Part shown: one piece after another, positions 8,001 through 15,893 of the stretch
How positions within the stretch are numbered: position 1 is the stretch's first letter
How the letters are laid out: each line of letters begins with the position of its first letter
NCBI GenBank assembly: GCA_024692565.1
Contig: JAILMN010000009.1
Location: 23,653-87,652, forward strand
From: Paludibacteraceae bacterium
Lineage (GTDB): Bacteria > Bacteroidota > Bacteroidia > Bacteroidales > Paludibacteraceae
Direction: 5' to 3'
DNA length: 64,000 bases
Made by a program: the position numbers and the translations under genes
The notes under the pieces: model-generated
Database searches by the model: none
Told to the model about the DNA's origin: nothing
Seen by the model: only the letters and a program-made list of their open reading frames with translations

Positions 8001-9618
8001 ATGTGCCGCGCTTCTTGACAGTCGGTGCGTTGGCGCTCGATTTCAGCATCTTCAATGCCAGCGCTGCAGGCGCACGCAACTCATCGCTACCGTCCGTGGA
8101 GAACTCGCCCACCTGATAGATGCGGCCATTGTATGAGTATTCGTATGCCACGGCGAGCACCTCGTCTTGGTTCAGCGCCGCTTTCAGCGAGATGTATCCC
8201 AAGGCTGCGTTGAGCGTATATTCGCTGCTCGACAGCAACCGTGCCGATTCGATTTTCTCAAAGTCCACACCGCCTTGCATGCCGTTCAGTCCTTCGAGAG
8301 CAGTGCTCGTCAGTTGCAGGTCGCGGAAGGGCGTGGCGCGTACGGTTTCGTACAGGCTGTTGGTGTTGTTATCCGGTGCTCCTGTCGGTGTGCCGGTCCA
8401 GGACGTATTCTGTACGTGCGCGTTGTTCTCACCGAGGTCGGTGAAGGCCACGATGTTACGCGCCTGGTCGTAGTTGCCGCGTTTATTGGTGATCCAAACC
8501 TCAATCTTGTTGATCGTCACACCGGACGCGATATACGGCACGGACTCCATCGCTTTCTCGTAGTTATCGCGGAAGAAATGGCCGAGGAAGAAGTGTCGGT
8601 TTTCGTCGTAGTTATCTCCCGACACATCGAATTTGGTCATCTGCGCGCCGCCTTTGCTGCTCACCGTCTGCGCCTCACTGTTCTGCTGCGATATAAGGGC
8701 TTGGATGCGGAACTTACCGAACTTCAGATTCGCTTTGATACCAAAGAGCGCCTTGCTGCCGCGGATGAGCGAACTCGGCAGGTCCAGACTGACGTTACCC
8801 GCTTCGATGGATTGGATGATATCGTCTTCCTCGCCCTTGTAGTTAAGTTTGAGGTTTTGCTGGTCGAAGGAGAACGAGGCTTCGGTGTTGTACGAGAGGT
8901 TGAAATTGATTTTCTGACCCACTTTACCTTGGATGCTTGCTTGGATCTTCTCGTCGAAATTGAAGATGTTGTTGTTGCGCGCGCGTAGCGTTAGAGAGGG
9001 GTTGGCGATGTACTGATGCTTGAAGCCGAAGAGCAACTCTGCCGAACCCTGCATCTTCAGTTGCACACCACCCGGTCCGAAGATCTTATCGGCAGGACCG
9101 ATATTGAATTTCATGTCGGTGATGTCAAATTTCTTCTCGTTGTTATGCTCCACCTCGCCGATTTTCTGCTGCCAGTAGTTATGCATGATCTGCCGTTCGG
9201 AAAAGCGGTTGTACTCATCGGCGGTCATCATATATGGCGTGGTGATATCGGTGTCACCCATGCGCGTGTGGAAGACGTAGGTGCCGCTTACCGGGTCGTA
9301 CTCCACCGTTGTGCTGATGTTATCCGGATCGCGCAGGTAGATGGAGCCGTTTGGTGCCCAAATGGCACTGTCCCCCTCCGTTTCCGTGACGTAGTCCGCA
9401 ACGTCCTCGGGGGTCTTGTCTGCAGTCTGATTGCCGGCGTCTGACTTCTGATTTCTGACTTCTGATTTCTGATTCTCCTTCTCTTTCTCCGCTTCCTTGC
9501 GTGCTTTCTCCTCTGCCACCAATTGTTTGAGTGACTTCTGGGCGTACGCAGGTTGGACCGCCGTGATACTCCACAGCAGCAAAAGAACGAATATTATATA
9601 GGAAAATCTAAATTTCAA
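2095..9618 (-). CDS. sprA: SprA/Sov, outer-membrane translocon of the type IX secretion system
   Basis: A 2507-residue protein, the length expected for SprA, which forms the very large outer-membrane channel through which T9SS cargo passes. A signal peptide (1-26, ending AYA) is followed by a lysine/glutamate-rich linker, SprA-type repeated segments and a long beta-strand-rich C-terminus ending in alternating strand residues (KLMLTR). The start is TTG 9618, giving MKFRFSY and a good signal peptide; no ATG fits. It lies 32 bp after ruvA, and a ruvA-sprA link is also known in flavobacteria. Residues 49-64 carry two NQKS copies encoded by a heptamer array. Confidence 0.95.
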   Translation of the reverse strand: MKFRFSYIIFVLLLLWSITAVQPAYAQKSLKQLVAEEKARKEAEKEKENQKSEVRNQKSDAGNQTADKTPEDVADYVTETEGDSAIWAPNGSIYLRDPDNISTTVEYDPVSGTYVFHTRMGDTDITTPYMMTADEYNRFSERQIMHNYWQQKIGEVEHNNEKKFDITDMKFNIGPADKIFGPGGVQLKMQGSAELLFGFKHQYIANPSLTLRARNNNIFNFDEKIQASIQGKVGQKINFNLSYNTEASFSFDQQNLKLNYKGEEDDIIQSIEAGNVSLDLPSSLIRGSKALFGIKANLKFGKFRIQALISQQNSEAQTVSSKGGAQMTKFDVSGDNYDENRHFFLGHFFRDNYEKAMESVPYIASGVTINKIEVWITNKRGNYDQARNIVAFTDLGENNAHVQNTSWTGTPTGAPDNNTNSLYETVRATPFRDLQLTSTALEGLNGMQGGVDFEKIESARLLSSSEYTLNAALGYISLKAALNQDEVLAVAYEYSYNGRIYQVGEFSTDGSDELRAPAALALKMLKSSANAPTVKKRGTWDLMMKNIYSLGATSINSDKFELYITYRNDSVGTEMQYLNEGPIDGKQLIRVMNLDRLDQKHNASPDGRFDYIEGLTVYSSGGKIIFPVLEPFGSHLAAALGNDPRLTAKYCFPELYDSTLVVAQELSEKNKFHLTGRYKGSNGSEIRLGAMNVPRGSVTVTAGGATLIENVDYTVDYTMGTVTILNTSILESGTNVDVKLENQSTFSMQRKSLFGAHLEYEFNKDLIIGGTIMHLRERPLTTKVNTGSEPLANTIWGVNGSWKTEMQWLTNAIDKIPWINATAPSTFSINAEFAHLIPGHTNDVGSVGTAYIDDFESTTTNIDVHYPSYWFLASTPTVFEESKHINLTSYNKNRAHLAWYSVDPIFGYPQTNTPAHIKNDLVAMSDHRTRIVYQDEIYPNRQEATNVDTKLPILNLAYYPEERGSYNISASEINSDGHLTNPKKRWGGIMRRLDNTDFEKANIEYIQFWLMDPALTNPDGYDGELYINLGDISEDILRDGKKAFEHGLPVSAEDNGRVDSTVWGYVPRTTSTVVAFSNEAGSRGLQDVGLNGLNSEQEKNWPAYKEYLTELQSRVSSGTWNKWNTDRFSPRNDPAGDLYHYYRGTDYDEEEVSILDRYKHYNGTEGNSPATEQQTESYGTAATLTPDIEDINQDNTLNEYEKYYQYKVLLRPDMMEVGRQHITEKKVRKVTLRNGETVEVTWYQFKIPLRGDSATVQKIGSIRNWKSIRFMRMYLTGCEKETYLRFATLDLVRGDWRQYTRDLAPVGVAVNTGAAIDVQTVNIEENSTRTPVNYVLPPGVSRQTDPGQAQLIAQNEQAMVLRVSNLSPHDARAMYKNTSYDMRQYKNLQMFVHAEKIESADPNLHDGDLTCFIRMGSDLRNNYYEYEIPLKLTEAGLYNNNSPTDRAKVWPQENMFDFPLNVLTAAKISRNKAKRAGNEGVSNTIPYIIYDEASDKPQNKITVLGNPTLEDIETIMIGVRNAGQHDATGEIWVNELRLSQFNEQGGVAAMANASLAISDIAQVNVAGRLETAGYGSIESNVLDRNMDNFYQLSVSAALEAGRLFPEKAKIQMPLYVSYSNETTSPDYDPLDTDVKLKETLETYDTKAEKDSIKQLSNTVHESTSFSLSNLKINHHYTKKRDLFVDPANFSISASYNKQNEHSPEMERNLTTDHKGSFQYSYNFNPKPWEPFSKVQKVQKVKFLKEMNIYYLPQSWSFSTNMHRTFSHMQMRDLAGSASDKMDLTYSKDFTWDRNVDIKYDLTKNMKFSFQSAMNAVIDEGKYTPEILNGRYFDAEFNHDHYEAWKDTIQRSLARWGSPYTYQQVFTASWNVPFNRIPYLDALNANASYNANYNWTRTASSTSNGVNRGNTVSSQQSWQVDGSINFETWYGKSKYWKQVTQIYSGRGSRKSFKPKNYTQTMSLTKGESIEITHRLNSELLTVIVTDSTGKKIPVSFKPAGNTKMMLTPKADCAQATITVTSRDPNERTPAQVAGDMFTYVGTMIRRLQVTYRETNSMTLPGFEPEAGFMGQSRVNGVYAPGFDFAFGFIPNDMIDRAKRNGWLSGDTSVVQPAVRAHTSDFDVKLTLEPLPGLKVQLNGKRYFAQSSSIIYSYDQPQENLTGSFNITQVALGTMFSRVGSQEENFANSAYDRFLENREILTQRVQDQYTGIDLPTTGFLSNIPEGTKYDSNKHGHVSSNSADVLVPAFLSAYTGKDPRTMNLNPFLGILKILPNWSITYDGLGKLPVLRDHFKSVTLTHAYTCKYAIGSFGSYSTWVGAAGDNRMIGFVRDVTNDAPSPSSTYDISNVTLTEAFSPLIGVNMTMKNSLSFKAEYRKQRNLALNVTSVQLTEGHTSEFVLGAGYTIKNLNFITKNKDGGQKKVSNDLKLQVDVSYKDVKMLLRKVEEGITQASSGNKVLAIKISADYVLSQKINLQLFYDHQSTTPLISSSYPVKADNVGLNIKLMLTR
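9440..9477. repeat. Heptamer array inside sprA
   Basis: About five plus-strand units of TCTGACT and TCTGATT. Read on the coding strand (AAGTCAG/AAATCAG), three units make 21 nt, giving the seven-residue protein repeat NQKSEVR, NQKSDAG. The unit recurs in radA and ispD. Confidence 0.85.
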
Positions 9619-9625
9619 TCGTACC

Positions 9626-9650
9626 TCGTCAATCGTCCAATCGTCAATTA
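9626..9650. repeat. Heptamer array in the ruvA-sprA gap
   Basis: Units TCGTCAA and TCGTCCAA fill the gap. The 18 bases from 9620 are identical to those from 62227 in the DUF4954-dnaN gap. Confidence 0.8.
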
Positions 9651-10268
9651 TTAAAGCATGGTCAATGCTTTTCGAATCACTCCTTCCACGCTGAGCGTCG
9701 GTTCGGCTTTCAATATCTTATCCACCGCTTTTCCGCTTGCCTGTGCCGCGAAGCCCAACATCGTCAGCGCACTGATGGCTTCGGCGCGTACACCATTCAT
9801 CATTTCATCATTAAGCGAAGCGTCACCATTAAAGAGTTCGGTCGGGTCGCCGCCCAAGTCGAGTTTGAGTGCTTTGTCTTTGAGGTCCACGATGATACGT
9901 TGTGCGGTCTTGCTGCCGAGTCCTTTCACTTTCGCCATCGCCTTGGTGTTACCCGTTGCGATGAGCATACGCAGTTCTTCTGCGGTGAAAGCCGACATAA
10001 TCATTCGTGCCGTGGCAGCGCCCACGCCGCTGACGGTCATCAGCAGTTCGAATAGTTGCCGTTCGGCTTTGGTCACAAACCCATATAAGTCATGCGAGTC
10101 CTCGCGGATTACTTCCGTGGTGAATAACTTGGCTTCTTTCTCTTCGTTGCCGACGAGTGCCGAGTAGCCGGGTAGCGTGATGGCGATGTTGTAACCCACG
10201 CCGGAAGCCTCAATAATCGCCTCCGCAGGGTTGAGCTCAACCAATGTTCCTTTGATATATTCAATCAT
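9651..10268 (-). CDS. ruvA: Holliday junction branch migration protein RuvA
   Basis: A 205-residue protein starting MIEYIKGTL, as expected for RuvA, which binds four-way junctions and loads the RuvB motor. The N-terminal OB-fold is about 1-62. Helix-hairpin-helix motifs follow: LMTVSGVGAATA near 75-86 and VKGLGSKTAQRI near 113-124. The C-terminal RuvB-contacting domain (about 155-205) ends VEGVIRKALTML. It is first in a minus-strand operon with sprA, and a clear promoter lies 42 bp upstream. Confidence 0.97.
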   Translation of the reverse strand: MIEYIKGTLVELNPAEAIIEASGVGYNIAITLPGYSALVGNEEKEAKLFTTEVIREDSHDLYGFVTKAERQLFELLMTVSGVGAATARMIMSAFTAEELRMLIATGNTKAMAKVKGLGSKTAQRIIVDLKDKALKLDLGGDPTELFNGDASLNDEMMNGVRAEAISALTMLGFAAQASGKAVDKILKAEPTLSVEGVIRKALTML

Positions 10269-10309
10269 AATTTCCTACGCGTAAGCGCATACTCACGCAA
10301 TTTAGCCCG

Positions 10310-10341
10310 CAAAAGTACTGCTTTTTTTTGACATACGCAAA
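10310..10341 (-). promoter_or_regulatory. ruvA-operon promoter
   Basis: On the minus strand, TTTG (10341-10338) within TTTGCGTATGTCA, 20 nt, then TACTTTTG (10317-10310). It mirrors the divergent promoter at 10357-10387. Confidence 0.85.
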
Positions 10342-10356
10342 TATTTTTGCATTTTT

Positions 10357-10387
10357 CTTGTGTATATAAAAAAAAGCAGTACTTTTG
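10357..10387 (+). promoter_or_regulatory. Promoter of the truncated transporter gene
   Basis: CTTG (10357-10360), a 19-nt spacer, then TACTTTTG (10380-10387), 8 bases before ATG 10396, so a near-leaderless mRNA is expected. Confidence 0.75.
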
Positions 10388-10395
10388 CAGCTGCT

Positions 10396-10623
10396 ATGAA
10401 AACATTCAAACAAATCGTCAAGAGTTATACGCAAATCAGTCTGATGTTGCGGATATTTATCGGTCTGGTCATCGGTGCGGCGCTGGGGTTGATAGTGCCA
10501 TCATGGTGGCAACCACCATTAGTAAAATCTTTTTCATATTCATTGTTTGTTGATTTTAGTTATTCTTTTTTGGTTGCGACCAGATCCATCAATCCGCTGC
10601 CGCTCAGGGTGAGGCCCATGTAG
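10396..10623 (+). pseudogene. Truncated SstT/DAACS-type symporter N-terminus
   Basis: The first 37 or so residues (MKTFKQIVKSYTQ, then LMLRIFIGLVIGAALGL) match the N-terminus and first membrane helix of the sodium-dependent serine/threonine and dicarboxylate symporters, normally about 400 residues. After VPSWW (near 10508) the similarity ends. The frame then runs antisense through the adjacent lipoprotein fragment to TGA at 10621-10623 or nearby. The promoter is intact, but a functional transporter is not encoded. Confidence 0.65.
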
Positions 10624-10788
10624 GTCCCCCTCATAAAGACATCTACCGTCCATTTGATCTGGTTACCCGTGAGCACACCAAAGAAACGCATCGCGAGCAT
10701 CTTTCGGGTCACTCTTACCACGTTCGCAACTACATAACACTGCTACCGCCAGTAGCATCATAACGATAAATGGAAATGACTTTTTCAT
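10560..10788 (-). pseudogene. Small lipoprotein gene broken by a frameshift
   Basis: From ATG 10788 the minus strand encodes MKKSFPFIVMMLL and a lipobox-like AVLCSC, then a short charged stretch, and stops after 41 residues (TAA 10665-10663). A second frame continues with NQIKWTVDVFMRG and GLTLSGSGLMDLVATKKE to a stop at 10562-10560. Removing one T near 10680 joins both into one protein of about 75 residues. Either this is a decayed gene or the sequence has a one-base error. I do not recognise the family. Confidence 0.55.
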
Positions 10789-10821
10789 GATATTCATTAT
10801 GTTAAAAAACATTTTCGGCGG

Positions 10822-10854
10822 CAAAGGTACAAAAAAAAATTTTGAATACGCAAG
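10822..10854 (-). promoter_or_regulatory. Promoter of the broken lipoprotein gene
   Basis: Minus-strand TACCTTTG at 10829-10822 with a weak CTTG (10854-10851) about 20 nt upstream. Confidence 0.6.
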
Positions 10855-10900
10855 CGCATACGTATAAATTTACGAATTGTCACTAAAAACACAAAAAATA

Positions 10901-10932
10901 TTTGCGTATGTCAAAAAAAAGCAGTAATTTTG
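10901..10932 (+). promoter_or_regulatory. Promoter of the PPIase-gldG-parAB run
   Basis: TTTGCGTATGTCA starts at 10901; after a 20-nt spacer TAATTTTG lies at 10925-10932. The leader to ATG 11018 is about 80 nt. Confidence 0.85.
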
Positions 10933-11017
10933 CACGCTATTTTGTGCGGACGGCACGATAGTTGTTGAAAACGGGGTAAAAATAATAGGAATACATATTC
11001 TAAAAACAAACGATACA

Positions 11018-12787
11018 ATGATGAAAAAAAGTATGCTTTTTTTAGCCGGAGCGATGATGAGTATCATGGCGATGGCGCAATCGGAGACCTTGATGACAAT
11101 CAACGGTAAGCCGGTGAGTGCAGAGGAGTTTCTGTACATTTATGAAAAGAACAACCAGGCGGGTGCGATGGATCCCAAGTCGATGGACGAGTACCTGGAG
11201 ATGTTTATTAACTTCAAGCTCAAAGTAGCGGAAGCCGAGAGTCAGGGTATCGACACGACGGCGGCATTCAAGAAGGAGTTGAAGGGTTACCGTGCGCAGG
11301 CTATACCGAAGTACCTGCAGGACGATCAGGCGATCGACAGTTTGGTTAGACTGAGTTGGCGTCACATGAGTAAAGACCGTCGTGCGGCGCATATAGCTAT
11401 CCAGTGTCCGGCGAGTGCGAGTGCAGGTGCTACGGACAGTGCGTTGGCGAAGATCAAAGAGGCTCGTGAGCGCGTGACGTTAGGTCGTCAAGTGATGAAG
11501 GGCAAGGGTAAGAAAGCGAAACTGGTTCGCGAGAAGCCGGAAGCGTTTGATGCAGTAGCCCGCGAGATCAGTACCGACCCGCAGGTGCAGAACAATGGCG
11601 GCGAGTTGGGTTGGATAACCCCGTTCCGTTACGTCTATCCGTTGGAAGAGGCGGTGTATAACACGCCGGTAGGTGAAGTGAGTGAGGTATTCCGCACGCA
11701 GTACGGATTCCACATCGTGCTGATTGAGGAAGAGCGTGATCACAAAGAGGTGAAGGCGGCTCACATCATGAAGATGGTGCCGGCAGACAGTCTGGACGCG
11801 GAGAAGAAAGCGCAGATCGAGGAGATAGCCAAGAACGTGACGAAGGATAACTTCGCCGAGGTGGCTAAACTCGAGTCGGATGACCGCGGTAGCAGCAGTC
11901 GTGGCGGTGAGCTCGGTTGGTTCGGCAAAGGTATGATGGTGAAGGAATTCGAGGACGCTGCGTTCGGTCTGCAGCCGGGTGAGATGAGTAAGCCGGTTCG
12001 CACGCAGTACGGATGGCACATCATCCTCAAAGAGGACGAGCGCGGTATTCAACCGCTTGATTCGATTCGTCCGCAGATACTGCGTCAGGTGCAGCGTGAC
12101 GACCGCATGAAAGAGGCGGAGAAGAGTTTCATCGCCAAAGTGCGCCGCGAGTACAACCTGCCGGCTCAGATGAGTGACGCCGATGTGAAGGTATACGCGG
12201 ACGAGCACTTAGAGGCTAAGTATCCGGACTTGAAGAACCTGGTACAGGAGTACCACGACGGTATCCTCCTGTTCGAAGTGTCGCTGCGCGAAGTATGGGA
12301 CAAGGCGGCAAAAGACACGGCAGGTCTGGAGAATTATTTCAAAGCCAACAAGAAGAAATACACGTGGGAAGCACCGCGTTGGAAGGGATACGTGCTGCAA
12401 TGCAAAGACAAGAGCAGCGCCAAGGCCGCACAGGCTATTGTGAAGAGTGCTAACCCCGATTCGATACAGAGTTACATCGCTCGCCGCATCAATAACGACA
12501 GCGTGACGAACGTCAAAGTGCAGCACGGGTTGTGGGAGCAAGGAAAGAACCCGGCTGTGGATAAGTTCGGTCTGAAAGTAAAGAACGCCGAGTTTAAGGC
12601 CAACGAACAGTTGCCGATTGTGGTATGCCTGGGTAAGAAGCTGAAAGCACCGGAGGTATGGAGCGACGAGAAGGGCAAAGTGACCACCGACTACCAGGAT
12701 TTCCTCGAGACGGAGTGGATTAAGAAGTTGCGCGAGAAATATCCGGTGGTTATCAACGAAGACGTTTGGCAGAAGATTCGTAAGTGA
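11018..12787 (+). CDS. Periplasmic peptidyl-prolyl isomerase, double parvulin (SurA/PpiC-like)
   Basis: A 589-residue exported protein with signal peptide ending MAMAQ near residue 21. An N-terminal SurA-like segment (INGKPVSAEEFLYIYEKN) is followed by two rotamase domains. They lie at about 115-240 and 245-345, each with the GGELGW and FRTQYGFHIVL / VRTQYGWHIIL hallmarks. The C-terminal 240 residues are a chaperone-like region without a named motif. It probably helps fold outer-membrane proteins, which fits the envelope genes downstream. ATG 11021 is an equally possible start. Confidence 0.88.
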   Translation: MMKKSMLFLAGAMMSIMAMAQSETLMTINGKPVSAEEFLYIYEKNNQAGAMDPKSMDEYLEMFINFKLKVAEAESQGIDTTAAFKKELKGYRAQAIPKYLQDDQAIDSLVRLSWRHMSKDRRAAHIAIQCPASASAGATDSALAKIKEARERVTLGRQVMKGKGKKAKLVREKPEAFDAVAREISTDPQVQNNGGELGWITPFRYVYPLEEAVYNTPVGEVSEVFRTQYGFHIVLIEEERDHKEVKAAHIMKMVPADSLDAEKKAQIEEIAKNVTKDNFAEVAKLESDDRGSSSRGGELGWFGKGMMVKEFEDAAFGLQPGEMSKPVRTQYGWHIILKEDERGIQPLDSIRPQILRQVQRDDRMKEAEKSFIAKVRREYNLPAQMSDADVKVYADEHLEAKYPDLKNLVQEYHDGILLFEVSLREVWDKAAKDTAGLENYFKANKKKYTWEAPRWKGYVLQCKDKSSAKAAQAIVKSANPDSIQSYIARRINNDSVTNVKVQHGLWEQGKNPAVDKFGLKVKNAEFKANEQLPIVVCLGKKLKAPEVWSDEKGKVTTDYQDFLETEWIKKLREKYPVVINEDVWQKIRK

Positions 12788-12790
12788 TAG

Positions 12791-14416
12791 ATGCGGAAGT
12801 ACGCGCCGTACATATTTATCGTAGGTTTGTTCCTCTGTCTTTACGGAGTGTTATATGAACGCCCCGTTCGTTGGGATCTGACGGACGACAAGCGCTATAG
12901 TCTGAGCGAAGCGAGTAAGAGTTTGCTGCGGCAGACGGATGCGCCTATCGAAGTGACGTTGCTGTTGGACGGCGACCTCAATGCCGGTTTCCGGAGGTTG
13001 AAGAAAGCGACCGAGGAGACGATAGAGGAGTTGGCGGTGTATAGTGACCTTAAGGTTGTTAAGGACTATAAGGACAATAAGGACTCGTTGGGTTTGCGAC
13101 CGATTGTTATTCACGAGCGGGAGCAGAACGGCAAGACGGCACAGACGACGGTTTATCCGTACGCCATCATGCGTTACAAGGGTCGCCGTGCGGTGGTGAA
13201 GTTGCTCAATAACACACGCGGGATGAGCGGTGAAGAGAATCTGAACGCCAGCATCGAGCAACTCGAGTTCGCGTTCATGGAAGCGCTGCACCTGTTGCAA
13301 CAGACGGAGACGCCGCGTGTGGCGATTTTGGAAGGGCATGGAGAGCCGGACGAGGCACATACGTACGATCTGATGGCGGCGCTGAGTAAGTACTTCCAGG
13401 TGGATAGGGGAGCGATCAGCGATCAGTCATCAGTTGTCAGTTCCCACATCCTGGACGGGTACAAAGCGATTATCGTGGCGAGTCCGCAGACAGCATTCAG
13501 TGACGCAGAGCGCTTTATCATCGACCAATACATCATGCGAGGCGGTGCGGTGCTGTGGGCATTGAACGGAGTGCAGTTGAGCGAACAGGTGCTGCAGCGA
13601 GAAGGCTTCACACCTATCTTACCGTTGGAGTTGGGACTGACCGATTTGCTTTTCCGCTACGGCGTGCGCGTCAACCCTGCGTTGATACAAGATATTCAGT
13701 GTCTGCCGATACCGGTTAATGTGAGCAGCGACCCGCAGCAACCGAATCTGCAACCGATGCCGTGGACCTATGCGCCGCTACTGCTGACGAGTCAGGGTTC
13801 GCCGATTACGAAGAACGTAGGACAAGTGATGAGTACGTTCGTCAGTCCTATTGACGCGGTAGGCGGTGACGACGGTATCGAGAAAAGGGTGCTGTTGGCC
13901 ACGAGTACTGCCAGTCGTGTGACGGCGACGCCGGGTGAGGTGGATCTGAACGAGATGAACCCGGACGTGAGTTCGTTCAAGTACCAGTACGTGCCGGTAG
14001 CGGTGTCGTTAGAGGGTTCGTTCGCGAGCGCCTATGCCCATCGCATGGTGCCGGAAGGTGTGGAGAGCGACGGGATCATCAAGCAGGGCGAGAAGACGCG
14101 GCAGGTGGTGATAGGTAGCGGTAGTGTGCTGATTAACGAAGTGCAGAAAGGGCAGGCGCTGCCGATGGGTTACGACCGCTACAGCGGTATGCAGTTCAGT
14201 AACCGAGACGTGATTGTCAATGCCATCTTATGGCTCACGGACGCTGACGGACTGATCAGTCTGCGCGAGAAGAGTGTGGCGCTGCGGCTGCTTAACGACA
14301 AACGTGCGCATGACGAACGCGCCAAGGTGCAGACGGTGAGTGTAGTGACACCGATCGCCGTGCTGGCACTGATAGGAGGTTTGGTTTGGATAATACGAAA
14401 ACGAAAATACGAATGA
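12791..14416 (+). CDS. gldG: GldG, substrate-binding-like component of the gliding-associated ABC transporter
   Basis: A 541-residue inner-membrane protein with one N-terminal helix (about 5-22), the conserved RWDLTDDKRYSLSEASK segment (26-42) and a C-terminal helix before RKRKYE. GldG normally works with GldF and GldA; neither gene is in this window. It starts 3 bp after the PPIase stop. Residues about 208-217 (AISDQSSVVS) are encoded by four perfect-length heptamers and probably form a surface loop. Confidence 0.88.
   Translation: MRKYAPYIFIVGLFLCLYGVLYERPVRWDLTDDKRYSLSEASKSLLRQTDAPIEVTLLLDGDLNAGFRRLKKATEETIEELAVYSDLKVVKDYKDNKDSLGLRPIVIHEREQNGKTAQTTVYPYAIMRYKGRRAVVKLLNNTRGMSGEENLNASIEQLEFAFMEALHLLQQTETPRVAILEGHGEPDEAHTYDLMAALSKYFQVDRGAISDQSSVVSSHILDGYKAIIVASPQTAFSDAERFIIDQYIMRGGAVLWALNGVQLSEQVLQREGFTPILPLELGLTDLLFRYGVRVNPALIQDIQCLPIPVNVSSDPQQPNLQPMPWTYAPLLLTSQGSPITKNVGQVMSTFVSPIDAVGGDDGIEKRVLLATSTASRVTATPGEVDLNEMNPDVSSFKYQYVPVAVSLEGSFASAYAHRMVPEGVESDGIIKQGEKTRQVVIGSGSVLINEVQKGQALPMGYDRYSGMQFSNRDVIVNAILWLTDADGLISLREKSVALRLLNDKRAHDERAKVQTVSVVTPIAVLALIGGLVWIIRKRKYE
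13414..13441. repeat. Heptamer array inside gldG
   Basis: Exactly four 7-bp units (GATCAGC, GATCAGT, CATCAGT, TGTCAGT). Confidence 0.85.
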
Positions 14417-15870
14417 TAGTGAAAAAATTAGTAGTCTTTGTTCTTTGTGCTTTATGCGGCTTATCCGTCAGGGCACAAGAGTTACTCAATTACCCGTTGG
14501 ATACGGTCAACGGCGAAGAGGTGTACCGCTACGAGGTGGAGCGCAGTGTGGGTCTGTACCGCATCGGTGTGAACTTCAACGTGACGCCGAACGAGGTGGT
14601 GCGACTCAATCCGCAACTGAAGGAGCGCGGTCTGCACTACGGTGAGATTTTGTTGATTCCGACGGGACGTAAGGTAGAGGTCAAGCCGCAGGTGGTGGAG
14701 TCCGCTCCGCGTGTGATTGAAACGCGCGTGACTGAAACACGTGTGCTGCCGGTTGAAGCCAAACAGGCAGAAGCGAAACCGGCAGAGAAGCCCGTGGAGA
14801 AAGCCGCAGAGGTGCAGCCGGAAGTAGAGGCAGAGTTCAATGCTGTGACAGCCGACACCGTAGCCAAAGCGGACACCGTGGTGACGAGCGACAGCGTGGT
14901 AGCCGATGGCCGTAGGGTAGTGGAGTTGGCGCTGATGCTGCCGTTCGAGAGTCAGCAGACCAAGCGCAGTGCGAATGCGGAACGCATGACCGAGTTCTAT
15001 CAAGGTGTGCTGTTGGCATTGCATGAGTTGCAGAACGACAGCACGTTGTACCGCCTGCGTGTGTACGATACGGAGCGCAGTGAGCGTCGTGTAGCCGCAT
15101 TGTGCGAGAGCAATGAGTTGGACAGCGTGCGTGCGGTGTTGGGTCTGGCTTATTCGATTCAGATCGAGCGTATGGCTAACTGGTGCGACGCACATCAGGT
15201 GCCGCTGTTGTTGCCGTTCAGTGACGATTCGGAGTTGGCTCGTCACCCGCAGATGCTGCAGTTCAATTCGACAGACGAGCAGAAAGCCGACAGCCTGTGC
15301 CGTTGGATCGCGAGACGCGACGCACAGTGCATCACGGTTGAGGCCCGCGAGGCGGATATTTCACCTTCCACGCGTGCTTTGCGTAAGATGCTCAAGCAAC
15401 GTAATATCGCTACCAAAGCGATTCCGATGACGTCTGTGATGAATGACTCCGCAACCGTGCTCTTGGATCCCGACCGCGAGAATATCATCATCTTGCATAG
15501 CGACCGCTATATGCATGTGCGTCTGCTCATTCCGCACCTTATGAAGTGGAAAGAGGCAGGGTTTAAGATTCGTTTGGTCAGTCAGTACGCTTGGCAGAAA
15601 GAGCGCATCGACTTGCCGCAAGTTTATGCGTCGATGTTCACGGGTAGCGGTAAGAGCAGTAAGTACGAAGCCCTTTGGAGCAAGTATTTCGCGATGCAAC
15701 ACATGAGTGCCGTTCCGCGTTACGACCTGTTGGGTTACGACCTAATGCACACGCTCATCGCGTGGATGCAAGGAGAGCGCGCACACGAGGGTCTGCAATC
15801 GACCATCCGCTGGCAGCAACTGAATAGTGGCGGTTGGCAGAACGCGAATGTCGAAGTGGTGGAGAAATAG
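14413..15870 (+). CDS. LysM protein with a periplasmic-binding-protein-like domain
   Basis: A 485-residue exported protein. I chose ATG 14413, which overlaps the gldG stop as ATGA and begins a clear signal peptide (to SVRAQ), over an ATG at 14386. A LysM-like module (about 25-77, YRIGVNFNVTPNEVVRLNP) may bind peptidoglycan. A P/E/A/T-rich linker (about 90-160) is followed by a type-1 periplasmic-binding fold beginning VVELALMLPFESQQ. The ligand is unknown. The stop lies inside a heptamer array shared with the porT start. Confidence 0.75.
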   Translation: MIVKKLVVFVLCALCGLSVRAQELLNYPLDTVNGEEVYRYEVERSVGLYRIGVNFNVTPNEVVRLNPQLKERGLHYGEILLIPTGRKVEVKPQVVESAPRVIETRVTETRVLPVEAKQAEAKPAEKPVEKAAEVQPEVEAEFNAVTADTVAKADTVVTSDSVVADGRRVVELALMLPFESQQTKRSANAERMTEFYQGVLLALHELQNDSTLYRLRVYDTERSERRVAALCESNELDSVRAVLGLAYSIQIERMANWCDAHQVPLLLPFSDDSELARHPQMLQFNSTDEQKADSLCRWIARRDAQCITVEAREADISPSTRALRKMLKQRNIATKAIPMTSVMNDSATVLLDPDRENIIILHSDRYMHVRLLIPHLMKWKEAGFKIRLVSQYAWQKERIDLPQVYASMFTGSGKSSKYEALWSKYFAMQHMSAVPRYDLLGYDLMHTLIAWMQGERAHEGLQSTIRWQQLNSGGWQNANVEVVEK

Positions 15871-15893
15871 GTAAAAGGTAATAGTGAATAGAA
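15866..15893. repeat. Heptamer array over the LysM-gene stop and porT start
   Basis: Four units (AATAGGT, AAAAGGT, AATAGTG, AATAGAA). It supplies the TAG stop (15868-15870) and the GTG start (15884-15886). Confidence 0.8.
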
